A stretch of 64,000 bases of DNA, from the NCBI RefSeq assembly GCF_013114595.1, contig NZ_VTXE01000014.1, forward strand, positions 62,001-126,000. Direction: 5' to 3'. The position numbers and the translations under genes were made by a program. This document shows, one piece after another, positions 37,172-48,851 of the stretch (the first letter of the stretch is position 1; each line of letters opens with the position of its first letter). Under the pieces are notes generated by a model, which did not search any database, had not been told where the DNA came from, and was given only the letters and a program-made list of their open reading frames with translations. This DNA comes from Vibrio sp. 99-8-1. GTDB lineage: Bacteria > Pseudomonadota > Gammaproteobacteria > Enterobacterales > Vibrionaceae.

Positions 37172-37792
37172 TTAAACCATAGATTTTAGAGCTTCGCGGA
37201 TAACAGCTTCGCTGGACATATCCGCTTTAATTACCTGCGAGACAACTTTTGATGCTTGCTGTGGTTTATAACCTAGTGCGATTAACGCACTGACTGCTTC
37301 ATCTTCAGCATTATGACTAACCACATCTTGCGGCGAAGAGTCTACTGGTGCCGCATCAGTGGCAGGGGTAAACAGATCACCCGCTCCCCAGCCTTTTAAC
37401 CTATCTTTCATTTCTACCACCAAACGTTCAGCGGTCTTCTTGCCTACTCCGGGAAGCTTAATCAAGGTGGAAATATCTTCTCGCTCAACACAGGAAACAA
37501 ACTGCGCGGCATTCATTCCCGATAAGATGGCCAAACCCAACTTAGGACCAACACCATTTGCTTTAATGACTTCTCGAAACAGCGCTCTCTCTTTCGTGGT
37601 ATTAAAACCGTATAAAAGCTGTGCATCTTCACGCACGACAAAGTGAGTGTATACAATCGCTTCTTCGCCAATTTCCGGCAATTCATAAAAGCAGCTCATC
37701 GGCATTTGTACTTCGTAACCAATGCCACTCACTTCAATAAGTAGCTCCGGTGGTTGCTTTTCAATTAAATTTCCACGAAGACGTCCAATCAC
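37172..37792 (-). CDS. ruvA: Holliday junction branch-migration protein RuvA
   Basis: 206 aa. N-terminal OB domain ([21 protein letters not shown]), two helix-hairpin-helix motifs ([31 protein letters not shown]) and a C-terminal RuvB-binding domain ([19 protein letters not shown]). It binds four-way junctions as a tetramer. Confidence 0.97.
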   Translation of the reverse strand: MIGRLRGNLIEKQPPELLIEVSGIGYEVQMPMSCFYELPEIGEEAIVYTHFVVREDAQLLYGFNTTKERALFREVIKANGVGPKLGLAILSGMNAAQFVSCVEREDISTLIKLPGVGKKTAERLVVEMKDRLKGWGAGDLFTPATDAAPVDSSPQDVVSHNAEDEAVSALIALGYKPQQASKVVSQVIKADMSSEAVIREALKSMV

Positions 37793-37886
37793 AGCTAGGT
37801 TCCTTATTCGGTTATCACTTTGCAGAAGTGTATTCGATTACTGGACAAACATCCAGTATCAAGTTTGCAATTAGCTGAAGGTGCGT

Positions 37887-38405
37887 TTAGCGATATCGTC
37901 CTTTTTTGGCACCACTGGCTTTGCCCGCTAGCGCTATCATGGTTTTATTGGTATTGGCGTGACAAATGGCGACAGCAAGTGCGTCCGCCGCATCCGCTTG
38001 AGGCTTAGCGGGTAATTTGAGCATGCTCATCACCATGTGCTGAACTTGAGCTTTATCTGCACCACCGGTACCAACAACTGCCTGTTTGATGAGTCTTGCT
38101 GCGTACTCATAAACCGCTAAATCTGCATTGACCGCCGCCACTATGGCACTACCTCTCGCCTGACCCAACTTTAATGCAGAGTCGGCATTTTTTGCCATAA
38201 ACACTTGTTCTATCGCAAATTCGTCGGGTTGGAACTGGGTAATGATTTCACTCACCCCTGCGTAAATCTGTTTTAACCTTCCCGGTAACTCTTTTTCAGA
38301 GATTCGGATACAACCGCTGCCAATATACTGCAAGTGTCGACCTTCTTGTCGTATCACCCCATATCCGGTAATGCGGGAGCCTGGATCAATACCAAGAATT
38401 ATCAT
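37887..38405 (-). CDS. ruvC: Holliday junction resolvase RuvC
   Basis: 172 aa. The catalytic acidic residues are visible: ILGIDPGSR (Asp7), FAIEQVFM (Glu), and [14 protein letters not shown] (Asp pair). It cleaves Holliday junctions and lies 94 bases upstream of ruvA on the same strand. Confidence 0.97.
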   Translation of the reverse strand: MIILGIDPGSRITGYGVIRQEGRHLQYIGSGCIRISEKELPGRLKQIYAGVSEIITQFQPDEFAIEQVFMAKNADSALKLGQARGSAIVAAVNADLAVYEYAARLIKQAVVGTGGADKAQVQHMVMSMLKLPAKPQADAADALAVAICHANTNKTMIALAGKASGAKKGRYR

Positions 38406-38435
38406 TTATAAGCCTATGCGATTTATCGAACGTCA

Positions 38436-39122
38436 TTAGATTGGGAAAAAGGTGAATGATGCGACACCATGCGCAACTTTATTGATGGTGCGATTGGTTC
38501 CGTCTGACACGAGTAGCGCCATCATATCTTGCAAAATAATCATCTGGCCCAACACTCGTTCATAGCTGTAATTCGCAATGCCATTTTTGCCAATGCCATT
38601 ACTTAGCAACAAGGGCTCGCCATTGTCGTACTTTTGATTATTAAGCTGCCATGACACCGTCTCAAGATTTCGGGCGCTGTTGTACAGTTTCTGCTGATCA
38701 ATTTCATCAAAGATATAAAAGTCGACTTTGTGGTTGTATGAAGCGCTTAACATGCCGGTTATACCAACCATGAGGGCAAATACCCTGTCCCCTTTAAACT
38801 CTTTTGAGAAAGCCAATGGAAGCACATCTACGCCATCCATGTTACCCAGCTCAAGATAGCCATTTTTGGGGCGGTCCACGGTCATTATCTGCGCCAAACG
38901 CGCATCGATGGTCATTCCGGAGCTCTTCTTCAACTCTCTCGGATTTCGTTTATACAGCTTAACCGTTAAAGTTCTTAGCAGCTCTCGCAACTGCTTAATA
39001 TGAACATCGGTAACCAGATCAATGTCCGATTTAGCTAAGTTTTTAATATCGAACGAGTTCTCTTTATCAGCACAAGCGGTCAGAACCAACACCAACAGTG
39101 TTATTACTACATAACGCATCAA
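38436..39122 (-). CDS. Predicted lipoprotein upstream of ruvC
   Basis: 228 aa. Signal peptide with lipobox VLTAC puts the acylated cysteine at residue 17. The rest is soluble alpha/beta in appearance (RNPRELKKSSGMTIDARLAQIM, GDRVFALMVGITGML, VDFYIFDEIDQQKLYNSARNLE). I do not recognise a named family. It is 30 bases from ruvC and may be co-transcribed with ruvCAB; in E. coli yebC occupies this position. Confidence 0.85.
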   Translation of the reverse strand: MMRYVVITLLVLVLTACADKENSFDIKNLAKSDIDLVTDVHIKQLRELLRTLTVKLYKRNPRELKKSSGMTIDARLAQIMTVDRPKNGYLELGNMDGVDVLPLAFSKEFKGDRVFALMVGITGMLSASYNHKVDFYIFDEIDQQKLYNSARNLETVSWQLNNQKYDNGEPLLLSNGIGKNGIANYSYERVLGQMIILQDMMALLVSDGTNRTINKVAHGVASFTFFPI

Positions 39123-39229
39123 CTCCTCCCTGCTTATCTTTGCCCCATTGAGCCTTTCTGGTTAATCAGTAACTTAACCCAATGGGTATGACTAACATTA
39201 TTTTACCCAACGACAAATATTAATCAAAA

Positions 39230-39254
39230 AAAAGCTAGGTAATACCTAGCTTTT
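39230..39254 (-). terminator. Terminator of aspS
   Basis: AAAAGCTAGGT and ACCTAGCTTTT form an 11-bp stem with a 3-base loop, followed by TTTT on the minus strand. It separates aspS from the lipoprotein-ruvCAB unit. Confidence 0.88.
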
Positions 39255-39280
39255 CATTGGCCGATTGCGTACTAACGCGG

Positions 39281-41053
39281 CTATTTTTCTTCTTTTGCTA
39301 ACTTCACTGCGATCGCTAGCTCTTCTAAAGCAGCAGGATTAGCAAGGCTAGGTGCATCCGTTAACAAACAAGCGGCTGCGGTAGTTTTCGGGAAGGCAAT
39401 AACATCACGGATGTTCTCTGTTCCACAAAGTAGCATTACAAGACGATCCAGACCAAATGCCAATCCAGCATGTGGAGGTGTGCCGAACTTAAGCGCATCC
39501 AGTAGGAAACCAAACTTCAATCTTTGCTCTGATTCATCAATACCTAAGATGTCGAATACTGTTGATTGCATTTCAGCGTTATGAATACGAACAGAACCAC
39601 CACCTACTTCGTAGCCGTTTATAACCATGTCGTAAGCATTTGAGTTCGCTTTTGCAGGATCCGCTTTAAGCTCTTCAGCGCTCACACCTAGTGGCGATGT
39701 AAATGGGTGGTGCATAGCATGAAGATTACCTTCATCGTCTTCTTCAAACATTGGGAAGTCAACGACCCACAATGGTTTCCATGAAGCCAAATCGGTAATT
39801 TCAAGGTCAAGCCCCACTTTTAGACGCAGTGCGCCCATTGCTTCCGCTACCACATTGGCTTTATCTGCACCAAATAGGATGATATCGCCAGAAGTTGCAC
39901 CTGTACGCTCAAGTAATCCCTTGATAACGTCTTCAGACAAGAACTTAGCCACTGGAGATTGAATGCCTTCCATGCCAGCATCAATATCGTTAACTTTCAT
40001 CCACGCCAAACCTTTAGCGCCATAAATGCCAACATATTTGCCGTACTCATCAATCTGTTTGCGCGTTAGCTTGGCACCGCCAGGAACACACAGCACAGCA
40101 ACTCGACCTTTTTCATCATTAGCAGGGCCAGAGAATACTTTAAACTCAACGTCTTTAACCAAGTCAGCGACGTCGATCAATTCTAATGGGTTACGCAAAT
40201 CGGGTTTGTCAGAGCCATAGCGACGAATCGCTTCTGCAAACGGCATCACAGGGAACTGACCTAAATCCACATTGAGTAGCTCTTGCCACATCTCTGTTAC
40301 CATTCTTTCTGTCACGTCACGAACTTGGTCCGCCGACATAAAAGAGGTTTCGATATCGATTTGAGTAAATTCAGGTTGACGATCTGCGCGCAGATCTTCA
40401 TCACGGAAACATTTAACAATTTGGTAGTAACGATCAAATCCTGACATCATTAACAGCTGTTTAAATAGCTGAGGTGACTGAGGTAAAGCGTAAAAACTGC
40501 CTTTATGAACACGGCTCGGTACCAGATAGTCACGCGCCCCTTCCGGCGTTGCTTTGGTCAGTACTGGAGTTTCAATATCTAAAAAGTCATTCGAATCTAA
40601 GAAACGACGAACAAAGCTAGATGCTTTAGCACGCAATTTAATTCGGTCGCTCATTTCTAAACGACGTAAATCTAAATAACGATACTTAAGACGCTGCTCT
40701 TCAGAGTTGTTTTGGTTAAAGTCCAATGGCAACGGCTCTGAGCGGTTAATAATTTCTAGCCCTTTGGCGAGAACTTCCACTTCCCCTGTCGCCATATCTT
40801 TGTTGATTTGGCTGTCTGGGCGAGCGCGAACTTCACCGGTAAACTTGATGCAGAATTCGTTTCTTAGTTGGTTAGCAACTTCAAATACGTCTTTCATATC
40901 TGGGTCTACCACTACCTGAACGATACCTTCACGATCTCGCATATCAACAAAGATAAGACCGCCTAAGTCGCGACGACGATTAACCCAACCGCAAAGTTCT
41001 ACAGTTTGTCCCACAAGGGACTTGTTCAGGTGACCACAATACTGGGTACGCAT
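39281..41053 (-). CDS. aspS: Aspartyl-tRNA synthetase
   Basis: 590 aa, the bacterial type with an insertion (GAD) domain. N-terminal OB anticodon domain ([22 protein letters not shown]), class II motif 2 ([20 protein letters not shown]) and motif 3 ([13 protein letters not shown]) are intact. It charges tRNA-Asp. Confidence 0.98.
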   Translation of the reverse strand: MRTQYCGHLNKSLVGQTVELCGWVNRRRDLGGLIFVDMRDREGIVQVVVDPDMKDVFEVANQLRNEFCIKFTGEVRARPDSQINKDMATGEVEVLAKGLEIINRSEPLPLDFNQNNSEEQRLKYRYLDLRRLEMSDRIKLRAKASSFVRRFLDSNDFLDIETPVLTKATPEGARDYLVPSRVHKGSFYALPQSPQLFKQLLMMSGFDRYYQIVKCFRDEDLRADRQPEFTQIDIETSFMSADQVRDVTERMVTEMWQELLNVDLGQFPVMPFAEAIRRYGSDKPDLRNPLELIDVADLVKDVEFKVFSGPANDEKGRVAVLCVPGGAKLTRKQIDEYGKYVGIYGAKGLAWMKVNDIDAGMEGIQSPVAKFLSEDVIKGLLERTGATSGDIILFGADKANVVAEAMGALRLKVGLDLEITDLASWKPLWVVDFPMFEEDDEGNLHAMHHPFTSPLGVSAEELKADPAKANSNAYDMVINGYEVGGGSVRIHNAEMQSTVFDILGIDESEQRLKFGFLLDALKFGTPPHAGLAFGLDRLVMLLCGTENIRDVIAFPKTTAAACLLTDAPSLANPAALEELAIAVKLAKEEK

Positions 41054-42105
<1,052 letters not shown>

Positions 42106-42170
42106 GCAGAACAAATACTCTTTGTTGCGATAACTTTTTTAATTATTTTTTACTCCATAACGGGCATAAC

Positions 42171-43142
42171 ATGTTCAATTTTGCTAATTTTTTTCAACTC
42201 ATAGCTCAAGACGCAAATTTACAACCTTGGCTAAATACTCTCCCTCAGCAACTTACGGATTGGCAAAATGCGGATCATGGTGATTTTGATCGATGGCTAA
42301 AAGCTTTAAAGAAAATTCCGGCGGACAAACCAGATAATATCGAGTTAGCCTCATCGGTTACCCTATCCAATAACCAAGCTTTACCTGACGGACAGCGCAA
42401 GAAGTTAGAGAATTTATTACAAACCTTCCACCCGTGGCGTAAAGGGCCCTATTCTGTCCACGATATTTCAATCGATACCGAATGGCGCTCTGATTGGAAA
42501 TGGGACCGAGTTCTTCCGCATATCTCCCCTTTGAAAAATCGTGCCGTACTGGATGTTGGCTGCGGTAATGGCTACCACATGTGGCGAATGCTAGGAGAAC
42601 AAGCTCGTCTCTGTGTCGGTATAGATCCTTCTCATCTATTTTTAATGCAGTTTGAAGCCATCAGAAAGCTGATGGGGAATGATCAACGAGCTCATCTACT
42701 GCCCCTAGGTATAGAACAACTTCCTGAACTAAAAGCGTTTGATACCGTATTTAGTATGGGCGTTCTCTATCATCGTCGTTCTCCTCTCGACCATATTATT
42801 CAATTAAAGAACCAACTCGTGTCTGGTGGTGAGTTGGTGCTGGAAACATTAGTGATAGAGGGAGATGAAAACGCGGTACTGGTTCCTGTCGACAGATATG
42901 CTCAAATGAGAAATGTTTATTTCTTCCCATCGGCAAAAGCGTTAAAAGTGTGGCTAGAAAAATGTGGTTTTGTCGATGTAAAAATCGTCGATGAAAATGT
43001 CACCACAACCGGAGAGCAGAGAACCACGGAATGGATGAAGCACAACTCCTTGCCGGACTACTTAGATCCAAATGACAGCAGTAAAACAATTGAGGGTTAT
43101 CCTGCCCCAAGACGAGCAATACTGATTGCCAGCAATCCATAG
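42171..43142 (+). CDS. cmoB: tRNA U34 carboxymethyltransferase CmoB
   Basis: 323 aa. Methyltransferase motif [17 protein letters not shown] and the family blocks [24 protein letters not shown] and [15 protein letters not shown] are intact. It transfers the carboxymethyl group from carboxy-SAM to ho5U34 of tRNAs. It follows cmoA by 65 bases. Confidence 0.97.
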   Translation: MFNFANFFQLIAQDANLQPWLNTLPQQLTDWQNADHGDFDRWLKALKKIPADKPDNIELASSVTLSNNQALPDGQRKKLENLLQTFHPWRKGPYSVHDISIDTEWRSDWKWDRVLPHISPLKNRAVLDVGCGNGYHMWRMLGEQARLCVGIDPSHLFLMQFEAIRKLMGNDQRAHLLPLGIEQLPELKAFDTVFSMGVLYHRRSPLDHIIQLKNQLVSGGELVLETLVIEGDENAVLVPVDRYAQMRNVYFFPSAKALKVWLEKCGFVDVKIVDENVTTTGEQRTTEWMKHNSLPDYLDPNDSSKTIEGYPAPRRAILIASNP

Positions 43143-43215
43143 ATAGCGGTTGAACGGCTCCCGAGCTAACGCTGATTTAGCTATCATATTGAAACTATGA
43201 CCAAATGCTGACATT

Positions 43216-43239
43216 GGGGTGCTTCTCGCACCCCTTTTT
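43216..43239 (+). terminator. Terminator of cmoAB
   Basis: GGGGTGC-TTCTC-GCACCCC followed by TTTTTG, 73 bases after the cmoB stop. Confidence 0.88.
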
Positions 43240-43287
43240 GTTGGTTAAACTCTGCAACTTATAAACCATTGAGGACAACAAAGGCTA

Positions 43288-44025
43288 ATGCGACAACTTG
43301 CCATCCCATTTCTGTTGGTTGCTTTACTTTCTGGCTGTGTAACCACATCCAATCAGCAACAACAGCTGCAAACTGCAATTACTCAATCAGAACAAAATAT
43401 AAAACAGAAAATCTCTAAACTAGAACAGCAGGTCAACAGTCAAAACCAGCATTTAGAGACATTAGAAAATCAGTTTTCGCAACTCAAAGAGAGTGTTGAG
43501 ACAAATTCTGACATTAACAGACGCGGTCAGGCTCCCTATAGCAATAACGTGACCATCAATAATCTTTCTCAAGGCGCTATCAGCCAAGAAGGATTATTGC
43601 TACTTGGTGAAATTGAAACGGTAGAGATAGATAACATTCCACAACTGTTTGATGCTCGAGTCGACACCGGTGCGGAAACATCTTCCCTAAATGCCGTCGA
43701 TATTCAGCATTTTGAACGAGATGGTAATAAATGGGTCAAATTTCATCTTCTTGATAAAAATACCAATAAAAACGAAGAGATATGGATAGAAGCACCAGTT
43801 ATACGGTACGCAAAAGTTCGTCAATCCAGTTCTGACTCTGCAGAAAGGCGAGCTGTGGTTGAATTATGGGTAAAAGTCGGAAAAATTCATGAAAAAGCGC
43901 AATTTACGCTGGCAGATCGCTCGCAAATGAGCCACGCTATTCTACTGGGAAGAGAATTTATAAAAGACATCGCTTTAGTGGATGTCAGCAAAAAATACCT
44001 TCAGTCCGTTAAAAAACAAAAATAG
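43288..44025 (+). CDS. Retropepsin-like (ATP-dependent zinc protease family) lipoprotein
   Basis: 245 aa. Lipobox LLSGC with acylated Cys17. Residues about 22-78 are a coiled coil (EQNIKQKISKLEQQVNSQNQHLE). The C-terminal domain (about 100-245) carries the aspartic-protease-type motif VDTGAETSSLNA with Asp126 and a typical ILLGREFIKDIALVDVSKKYL ending, as in the family labelled putative ATP-dependent zinc protease (PF05618, RimB-like). Proteins of this family accompany RimK-like ligases. It lies ahead of a transglutaminase-like 7-TM gene and an ATP-grasp ligase. Lipidation and coiled coil suggest an envelope location. Substrate unknown. Confidence 0.88.
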   Translation: MRQLAIPFLLVALLSGCVTTSNQQQQLQTAITQSEQNIKQKISKLEQQVNSQNQHLETLENQFSQLKESVETNSDINRRGQAPYSNNVTINNLSQGAISQEGLLLLGEIETVEIDNIPQLFDARVDTGAETSSLNAVDIQHFERDGNKWVKFHLLDKNTNKNEEIWIEAPVIRYAKVRQSSSDSAERRAVVELWVKVGKIHEKAQFTLADRSQMSHAILLGREFIKDIALVDVSKKYLQSVKKQK

Positions 44026-44028
44026 ATT

Positions 44029-44113
44029 TATACTCAAATAACCTCAAGGTGCGCTCCCAAAGGGCAAGTAGTACTGACTGCTAAACAAGCACCTTGAGTG
44101 TACTTAGTAAATA
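44029..44113. repeat. Dispersed repeat, diverged copy 3
   Basis: It begins TATACTCAAATAACCTCAAGGTGC and contains CAAGCACCTTGAG, matching the end region of copies 1 and 2 read in reverse. CTCAAGGTGC (44043-44052) and GCACCTTGAG (44089-44098) form a perfect 10-bp stem. It fills most of the 97-base gap between the protease and the transglutaminase-like gene. Confidence 0.6.
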
Positions 44114-44122
44114 AGGATAGTT

Positions 44123-45631
44123 ATGACTTCTAGAATTCCTTTTTATTTTCTTATCGCAATGCTCCTTGTCGCTGGTGTAGCGCTCAGTGTATTACGACAC
44201 CAAGATTACGGGGTTCCATGGACACCAGGAGAAAAACGTCAGGTTTGGGATATTGAGGCTCGTATTGAATTTAATGGTATTGGAGAGCCCGCAAAAGTTT
44301 CTTTGGCCGCGCCAAATACACAACCTGGTTACTCTTTAATCAATGAATCAGCCTCTTCTCCCGGTTATGGTGTCGCTTACCTATCAACCGATACCGGTCG
44401 TCGAGCTGAATGGTCTATTCGCTACGCAAATGGCCCACAAACCATCTACTATAAAACCCAATTTTTAGCCGATGAACAAGCGAAAGTAGAGCCGATTCCT
44501 CCCTCTGATGAAGAGATCGTTAAGCCTACCTTTGATGGCCCACAAGAGACGGCAGCGAACTCCATAATTGAAAAGGCGTCACAACGCTCGGCAGATAGCA
44601 TTACCTTTACACGGGAACTGATTAAGGTTCTTAACGACTCCGACAGCCAAAATGCCTCATTGCTACTCGATAGTTCCAGTAAAGCAAAAACAACCTCTCG
44701 CCTGTTATCTTATGCAGATATTGCAAATAAAATGGTTGGCGTGGTCTATTTAGAGGATGGCCGCCGTAGACAAAGCATCACTCAAATGATTCAAGTATGG
44801 GATGGCAAAGAGTGGGTTTTATTTGATGCCGAATCCGGCACTCAAGGAAAAGCGGAAGACGCGTTAGTTTGGGACGAATCTAATGTTTCGTTACTCGATG
44901 TGATTGGTGGCAAGAACAGTCAGGTTCACTTCTCTATGATTGCTCAGGAGATCTCTCCTCAAGCCGCGACTCAAAACAAAATTGACGCTGAAAACCTAAT
45001 TAATTTCTCCATTCATAGCTTGCCGCTAGAAGAACAAGCCATGTTTAAGACCATCATGCTGATCCCAATAGGGGCGCTGATCGTGGTTTTCCTAAGAGTA
45101 ATTATCGGATTAAAAACGTCGGGAACCTTTATGCCGGTCCTGATTGCGGTTGCTTTTGTTCAAACACAGCTAGTTACTGGTATTGTCGGCTTTTTGCTTA
45201 TTGTCGGGACAGGGTTAATTATTCGAAGTTATCTGTCTAAATTGAACCTGTTGTTAGTGGCAAGGATATCGGCGGTGATCATTACGGTAATCTTGATTAT
45301 TTCCGTATTTACTATTGTGGCATTCCGTATTGGATTAACCGAAGGATTAAGTATTACTTTCTTCCCTATGATTATTCTCTCTTGGACCATTGAGCGCATG
45401 TCCATTCTATGGGAAGAAGAAGGGGCGAAAGAGGTCTTTATTCAAGGCGGCGGCTCTTTATTGACCGCTGTTATCGTCTACCTTGCCATGACAAGTAGTT
45501 TTGTTCAGCACCTGACCTTCAACTTTATCGGTGTTCAACTTATCGTATTAGCGGCGATTTTGGCACTGGGTAATTACACAGGCTACCGTTTAACCGAGCT
45601 ACGTCGATTTAAGCCTTTGGCGGAGGACTAA
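44123..45631 (+). CDS. Inactive transglutaminase fused to 7-TM domain
   Basis: 502 aa. An N-terminal membrane anchor (IPFYFLIAMLLVAGVALSV) leads into a periplasmic region of about 290 residues, including a transglutaminase-like fold (about 140-260: SYADIANKMVGVVYLEDG, GKEWVLFDAESG) without an obvious catalytic cysteine. Seven membrane helices fill about residues 310-495. This matches the family known as inactive transglutaminase fused to 7 transmembrane helices, found beside RimK-like ligases and retropepsin-like proteases. The ligase gene begins 4 bases after its stop. It may bind a peptide modified by the other two; function is unproven. Confidence 0.88.
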   Translation: MTSRIPFYFLIAMLLVAGVALSVLRHQDYGVPWTPGEKRQVWDIEARIEFNGIGEPAKVSLAAPNTQPGYSLINESASSPGYGVAYLSTDTGRRAEWSIRYANGPQTIYYKTQFLADEQAKVEPIPPSDEEIVKPTFDGPQETAANSIIEKASQRSADSITFTRELIKVLNDSDSQNASLLLDSSSKAKTTSRLLSYADIANKMVGVVYLEDGRRRQSITQMIQVWDGKEWVLFDAESGTQGKAEDALVWDESNVSLLDVIGGKNSQVHFSMIAQEISPQAATQNKIDAENLINFSIHSLPLEEQAMFKTIMLIPIGALIVVFLRVIIGLKTSGTFMPVLIAVAFVQTQLVTGIVGFLLIVGTGLIIRSYLSKLNLLLVARISAVIITVILIISVFTIVAFRIGLTEGLSITFFPMIILSWTIERMSILWEEEGAKEVFIQGGGSLLTAVIVYLAMTSSFVQHLTFNFIGVQLIVLAAILALGNYTGYRLTELRRFKPLAED

Positions 45632-45635
45632 CATT

Positions 45636-46592
45636 ATGTTACGACGTCTAACTTCGCCAACAAAGTTGAAAGACAAAGGCATCATGGGGATGAATAAGCG
45701 AAATCACAGTTATATCGGCCGATATAATGATCGCTCAAAATACCCTCTTGTCGATGATAAGTTAAAAACCAAAGTCATTGCAGAACAAGCGGGGGCAACG
45801 GTGCCAAAACTGATTGGCGTCATTAGTCACCAAGCAGAAGTCAAACGCATTCACGCTATGGTAAAACAGTGGCCGGGTTTTGTGATTAAACCGGCGCAAG
45901 GCAGTGGTGGCAAAGGGATACTGGTGGTGATATCTCATCAAGATGGTATATATACAAAACCATCGGGAGCTACCATAAATGAACAAGATGTAGAACGCCA
46001 TATCAGTAACACTTTGGCAGGGCTGTTTTCCCTTGGAGGGAAAAACGATGTGGCTGTTGTTGAAAATCTCATTAAGTTTGATCCATGCTTTGAAGGCTTT
46101 AGCTTTGAAGGGGTTCCCGATGTGCGAATCATCGTCTTTAAAGGCTATCCGGTAATGGCAATGATGCGACTGTCCACCTCGGCCTCCGACGGTAAAGCAA
46201 ACCTCCACCAAGGAGCCGTTGGTGTGGGTATTGATATTGCTACAGGCAAAGCTGTCCGCGCAGTGCAATTTGATCTGCCTATTGAGCAACATCCTGACAC
46301 AGGTAAAAACCTACTTGAGCTACAAGTTCCTCATTGGCAAAGGCTTCTTACCCTTGCATCCAGTGCTTGGGAGATGACAGGGTTAGGCTATATGGGCACA
46401 GATATGGTGCTGGACGAAGAAGAGGGCCCAATGGTATTGGAACTGAATGCCAGACCCGGGCTTGCGATTCAAATAGCTAACGGCAGCGGACTATTACCGA
46501 GATTACAGCACATAGAGAATTTGGGCATACCTGCCGAGTACCCAAAACCCGAAGAACGGGTCGCCTATGCTGCACAGCAGTTTGGCATCTAA
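45636..46592 (+). CDS. RimK-like ATP-grasp ligase (alpha-L-glutamate ligase-like)
   Basis: 318 aa. ATP-grasp motifs: GFVIKPAQGSGGKGILVV, PDVRIIVFKGYPVMAMMRLS, GAVGVGIDIATG and the metal-binding end MVLELNARPGLAIQIAN. It is the group annotated alpha-L-glutamate ligase-like, distinct from RimK of ribosomal protein S6. An acceptor for the predicted amide or peptide bond is unknown. Its 4-base spacing from the 7-TM gene indicates joint translation. Confidence 0.92.
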   Translation: MLRRLTSPTKLKDKGIMGMNKRNHSYIGRYNDRSKYPLVDDKLKTKVIAEQAGATVPKLIGVISHQAEVKRIHAMVKQWPGFVIKPAQGSGGKGILVVISHQDGIYTKPSGATINEQDVERHISNTLAGLFSLGGKNDVAVVENLIKFDPCFEGFSFEGVPDVRIIVFKGYPVMAMMRLSTSASDGKANLHQGAVGVGIDIATGKAVRAVQFDLPIEQHPDTGKNLLELQVPHWQRLLTLASSAWEMTGLGYMGTDMVLDEEEGPMVLELNARPGLAIQIANGSGLLPRLQHIENLGIPAEYPKPEERVAYAAQQFGI

Positions 46593-46630
46593 TTACGCAG
46601 GAAATAGTCACGCAGAAAATAGTCTCGTAA

Positions 46631-46665
46631 AAAAAGAGTCAGGCTTATCAAGCCTGACTCTTTTT
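46631..46665. terminator. Bidirectional terminator between RimK-like gene and tdk
   Basis: AAAAAGAGTCAGGCTT and AAGCCTGACTCTTTTT form a 16-bp stem with a 3-base loop; T runs occur on both strands. It serves two convergent units. Confidence 0.93.
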
Positions 46666-46716
46666 AAATGATTTAAGCTAATTTCAAGCTCACCAAGAGT
46701 TTCTCCTCAGCGAGCG

Positions 46717-47295
46717 TTATTTACCTAACGCTTCTTTATAGTGCTGACGGCAAACAGAAACATATCTATCGTTACCACCAATCGCCACCTGATCGCCCTC
46801 AGAGATAGGGGTGCCATTTTCGTCAGTACGAATAACCATATTGGCTTTTCGCCCACAATGACAGATGGTTTTTAGCTCGATCAACTTATCTGCCCATGAC
46901 AACAGATACTGACTTCCTTCGAAAAGCTCACCTAAAAAGTCGGTACGCAATCCATAACACAGCACAGGAATATTAAGTTTATCGACCACTTCCGTTAGTT
47001 GATACACTTGAGTTTTAGATAAAAACTGACATTCATCAACCAAAATACAGTGACGCTTCTCTTGCTTATGCAACGCCTCTATCTCTTGATATAGGTCGGT
47101 CTCTTCGCCATACAATTGCGCATCAGATTGTAGGCCAATTCTTGAACTCACTTTACCAATGCCAAAACGATCATCCAGTGCCGCAGTAAATATGACTGGG
47201 TTCATACCACGCTCTTGGTAGTTAAATGATGATTGCAGTAGTGTTGTCGACTTACCCGCATTCATTGACGAGTAATAGAAATACATTTGTGCCAT
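46717..47295 (-). CDS. tdk: Thymidine kinase
   Basis: 192 aa. P-loop [17 protein letters not shown], the lid and Zn site ([16 protein letters not shown]) and the acceptor-binding LVDECQFL are intact; this is the type II bacterial enzyme. It phosphorylates thymidine in salvage. It lies 3 bases after cysS. Confidence 0.97.
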   Translation of the reverse strand: MAQMYFYYSSMNAGKSTTLLQSSFNYQERGMNPVIFTAALDDRFGIGKVSSRIGLQSDAQLYGEETDLYQEIEALHKQEKRHCILVDECQFLSKTQVYQLTEVVDKLNIPVLCYGLRTDFLGELFEGSQYLLSWADKLIELKTICHCGRKANMVIRTDENGTPISEGDQVAIGGNDRYVSVCRQHYKEALGK

Positions 47296-47298
47296 GGG

Positions 47299-48681
47299 TT
47301 AACCTCGTCTCCATGTTGTTCCTTGCGGACCATCTTCCAGTACAATTCCCATCTCAGTTAGCTTGTTACGTGCTAAATCTGCGTTGGCCCAATCTTTAGA
47401 AGCTCGAGAATCGTTTCTTAGTTTAATTAAGGCTTCAATTTCAGCAACTTCATCTGTGCCGCTCTCGCCACCTTGCAAAAACATCTCTGGGTCTTGATGC
47501 AAAATACCAATGACATCGGCAAGCTCGCGCATAAGTGAACCAAGTTTTGATGCCAATTCAATATCTTCATTTTTCAGGCGATTAATTTCACGCGCCATAT
47601 CAAACAGCACCGAATAAGCCTCTGGCGTATTGAAGTCATCATTCATCGCTTCACTAAATCGGCGGACATACTGTTCGTCGCCTGCCGCTTCAGCACTCAT
47701 ATCTAAACCACGAAGTGAAGTGTAAAGACGCTCTAATGACGCACGAGCTTGGTTCAAGTTCTCTTCACTGTAGTTTAGTTGACTGCGGTAATGACCGGAC
47801 ATCAAGAAATAACGCACCGTTTCTGCATCGTAATGTTGTAATACGTCGCGAATCGTAAAGAAGTTGCCTAATGACTTAGACATTTTTTCTCTATCTACCA
47901 TCACCATTCCGCTGTGCATCCATGTATTTACATACGGAGTATCGTGTGCGCAGCAAGATTGAGCGATTTCATTTTCATGATGTGGGAACTGGAGATCAGA
48001 GCCACCACCATGAATATCGAAATGGTCTCCTAAAATAGAGGAGTTCATGGCAGAACATTCAATATGCCAACCTGGTCGGCCTGGTCCCCAAGGAGATTCC
48101 CAAGTTGGCTCTCCCGGTTTCGACATTTTCCAAACAACAAAATCTAGTGGGCTGCGTTTTGCATTGTCTACATCGACACGAGCGCCCGCCTGCAACTGCT
48201 CCAGATCTTGCTTAGAGAGTTTTCCGTACTGTTCAAACGTGCTTACTTCGAACATGACGTCGCCATTGTCTGCAACGTAAGCGAAGCCTTTTTCGATAAG
48301 CTTCTCAACCAGATCAATAATTTCAGCAATAAAATGTGTGGCTCTTGGCTCAACATCAGGACGTTTCATATTAAGTGCATCAAAATCTTGATACATATCC
48401 TGAATGAGTCGTTCCGTCAGAGAGTCACAACTTTCGCCATTTTCTGCCGCACGTTTAATTATCTTGTCATCAATATCGGTGATATTTCGCACAAACGTTA
48501 GGTCATAACCTAAAAAACGCAGATAACGAGAAATTACATCAAATGAAACAAATGTACGACCATGGCCAATGTGACAGAGATCATAAATGGTTACCCCACA
48601 CACATACATGCCCACTTTTCCAGCGGTGATGGGTTTAAATTCCTCTTTTTGTCGGGTAAGCGTGTTATATATCTTCAGCAT
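47299..48681 (-). CDS. cysS: Cysteinyl-tRNA synthetase
   Basis: 460 aa from ATG 48681 ([18 protein letters not shown]); an upstream extension is not shared with the family. Class I motifs [13 protein letters not shown] and [10 protein letters not shown], and Zn ligands ([22 protein letters not shown]) are present. It charges tRNA-Cys. Confidence 0.97.
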   Translation of the reverse strand: MLKIYNTLTRQKEEFKPITAGKVGMYVCGVTIYDLCHIGHGRTFVSFDVISRYLRFLGYDLTFVRNITDIDDKIIKRAAENGESCDSLTERLIQDMYQDFDALNMKRPDVEPRATHFIAEIIDLVEKLIEKGFAYVADNGDVMFEVSTFEQYGKLSKQDLEQLQAGARVDVDNAKRSPLDFVVWKMSKPGEPTWESPWGPGRPGWHIECSAMNSSILGDHFDIHGGGSDLQFPHHENEIAQSCCAHDTPYVNTWMHSGMVMVDREKMSKSLGNFFTIRDVLQHYDAETVRYFLMSGHYRSQLNYSEENLNQARASLERLYTSLRGLDMSAEAAGDEQYVRRFSEAMNDDFNTPEAYSVLFDMAREINRLKNEDIELASKLGSLMRELADVIGILHQDPEMFLQGGESGTDEVAEIEALIKLRNDSRASKDWANADLARNKLTEMGIVLEDGPQGTTWRRG

Positions 48682-48851
48682 GATCTCATCTAATTTAAAT
48701 TGGCTTAATACAGAGCGAGAGTATAACAATTCCCACAGAATTAGGTAATAGTTGTCTTATCAATCCATTGAATTTAATGAGGGTGTTGATTGTCTGCCAA
48801 CTTCCGCTAGAATTCGCAGTTCAGATCTAACACATTAGAAAGGTAAATATC

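Noticed and set aside
45762-46292. 176-codon minus-strand frame opposite the RimK-like gene
   Set aside because: It is antisense to a gene with complete ATP-grasp motifs and has no family signature.
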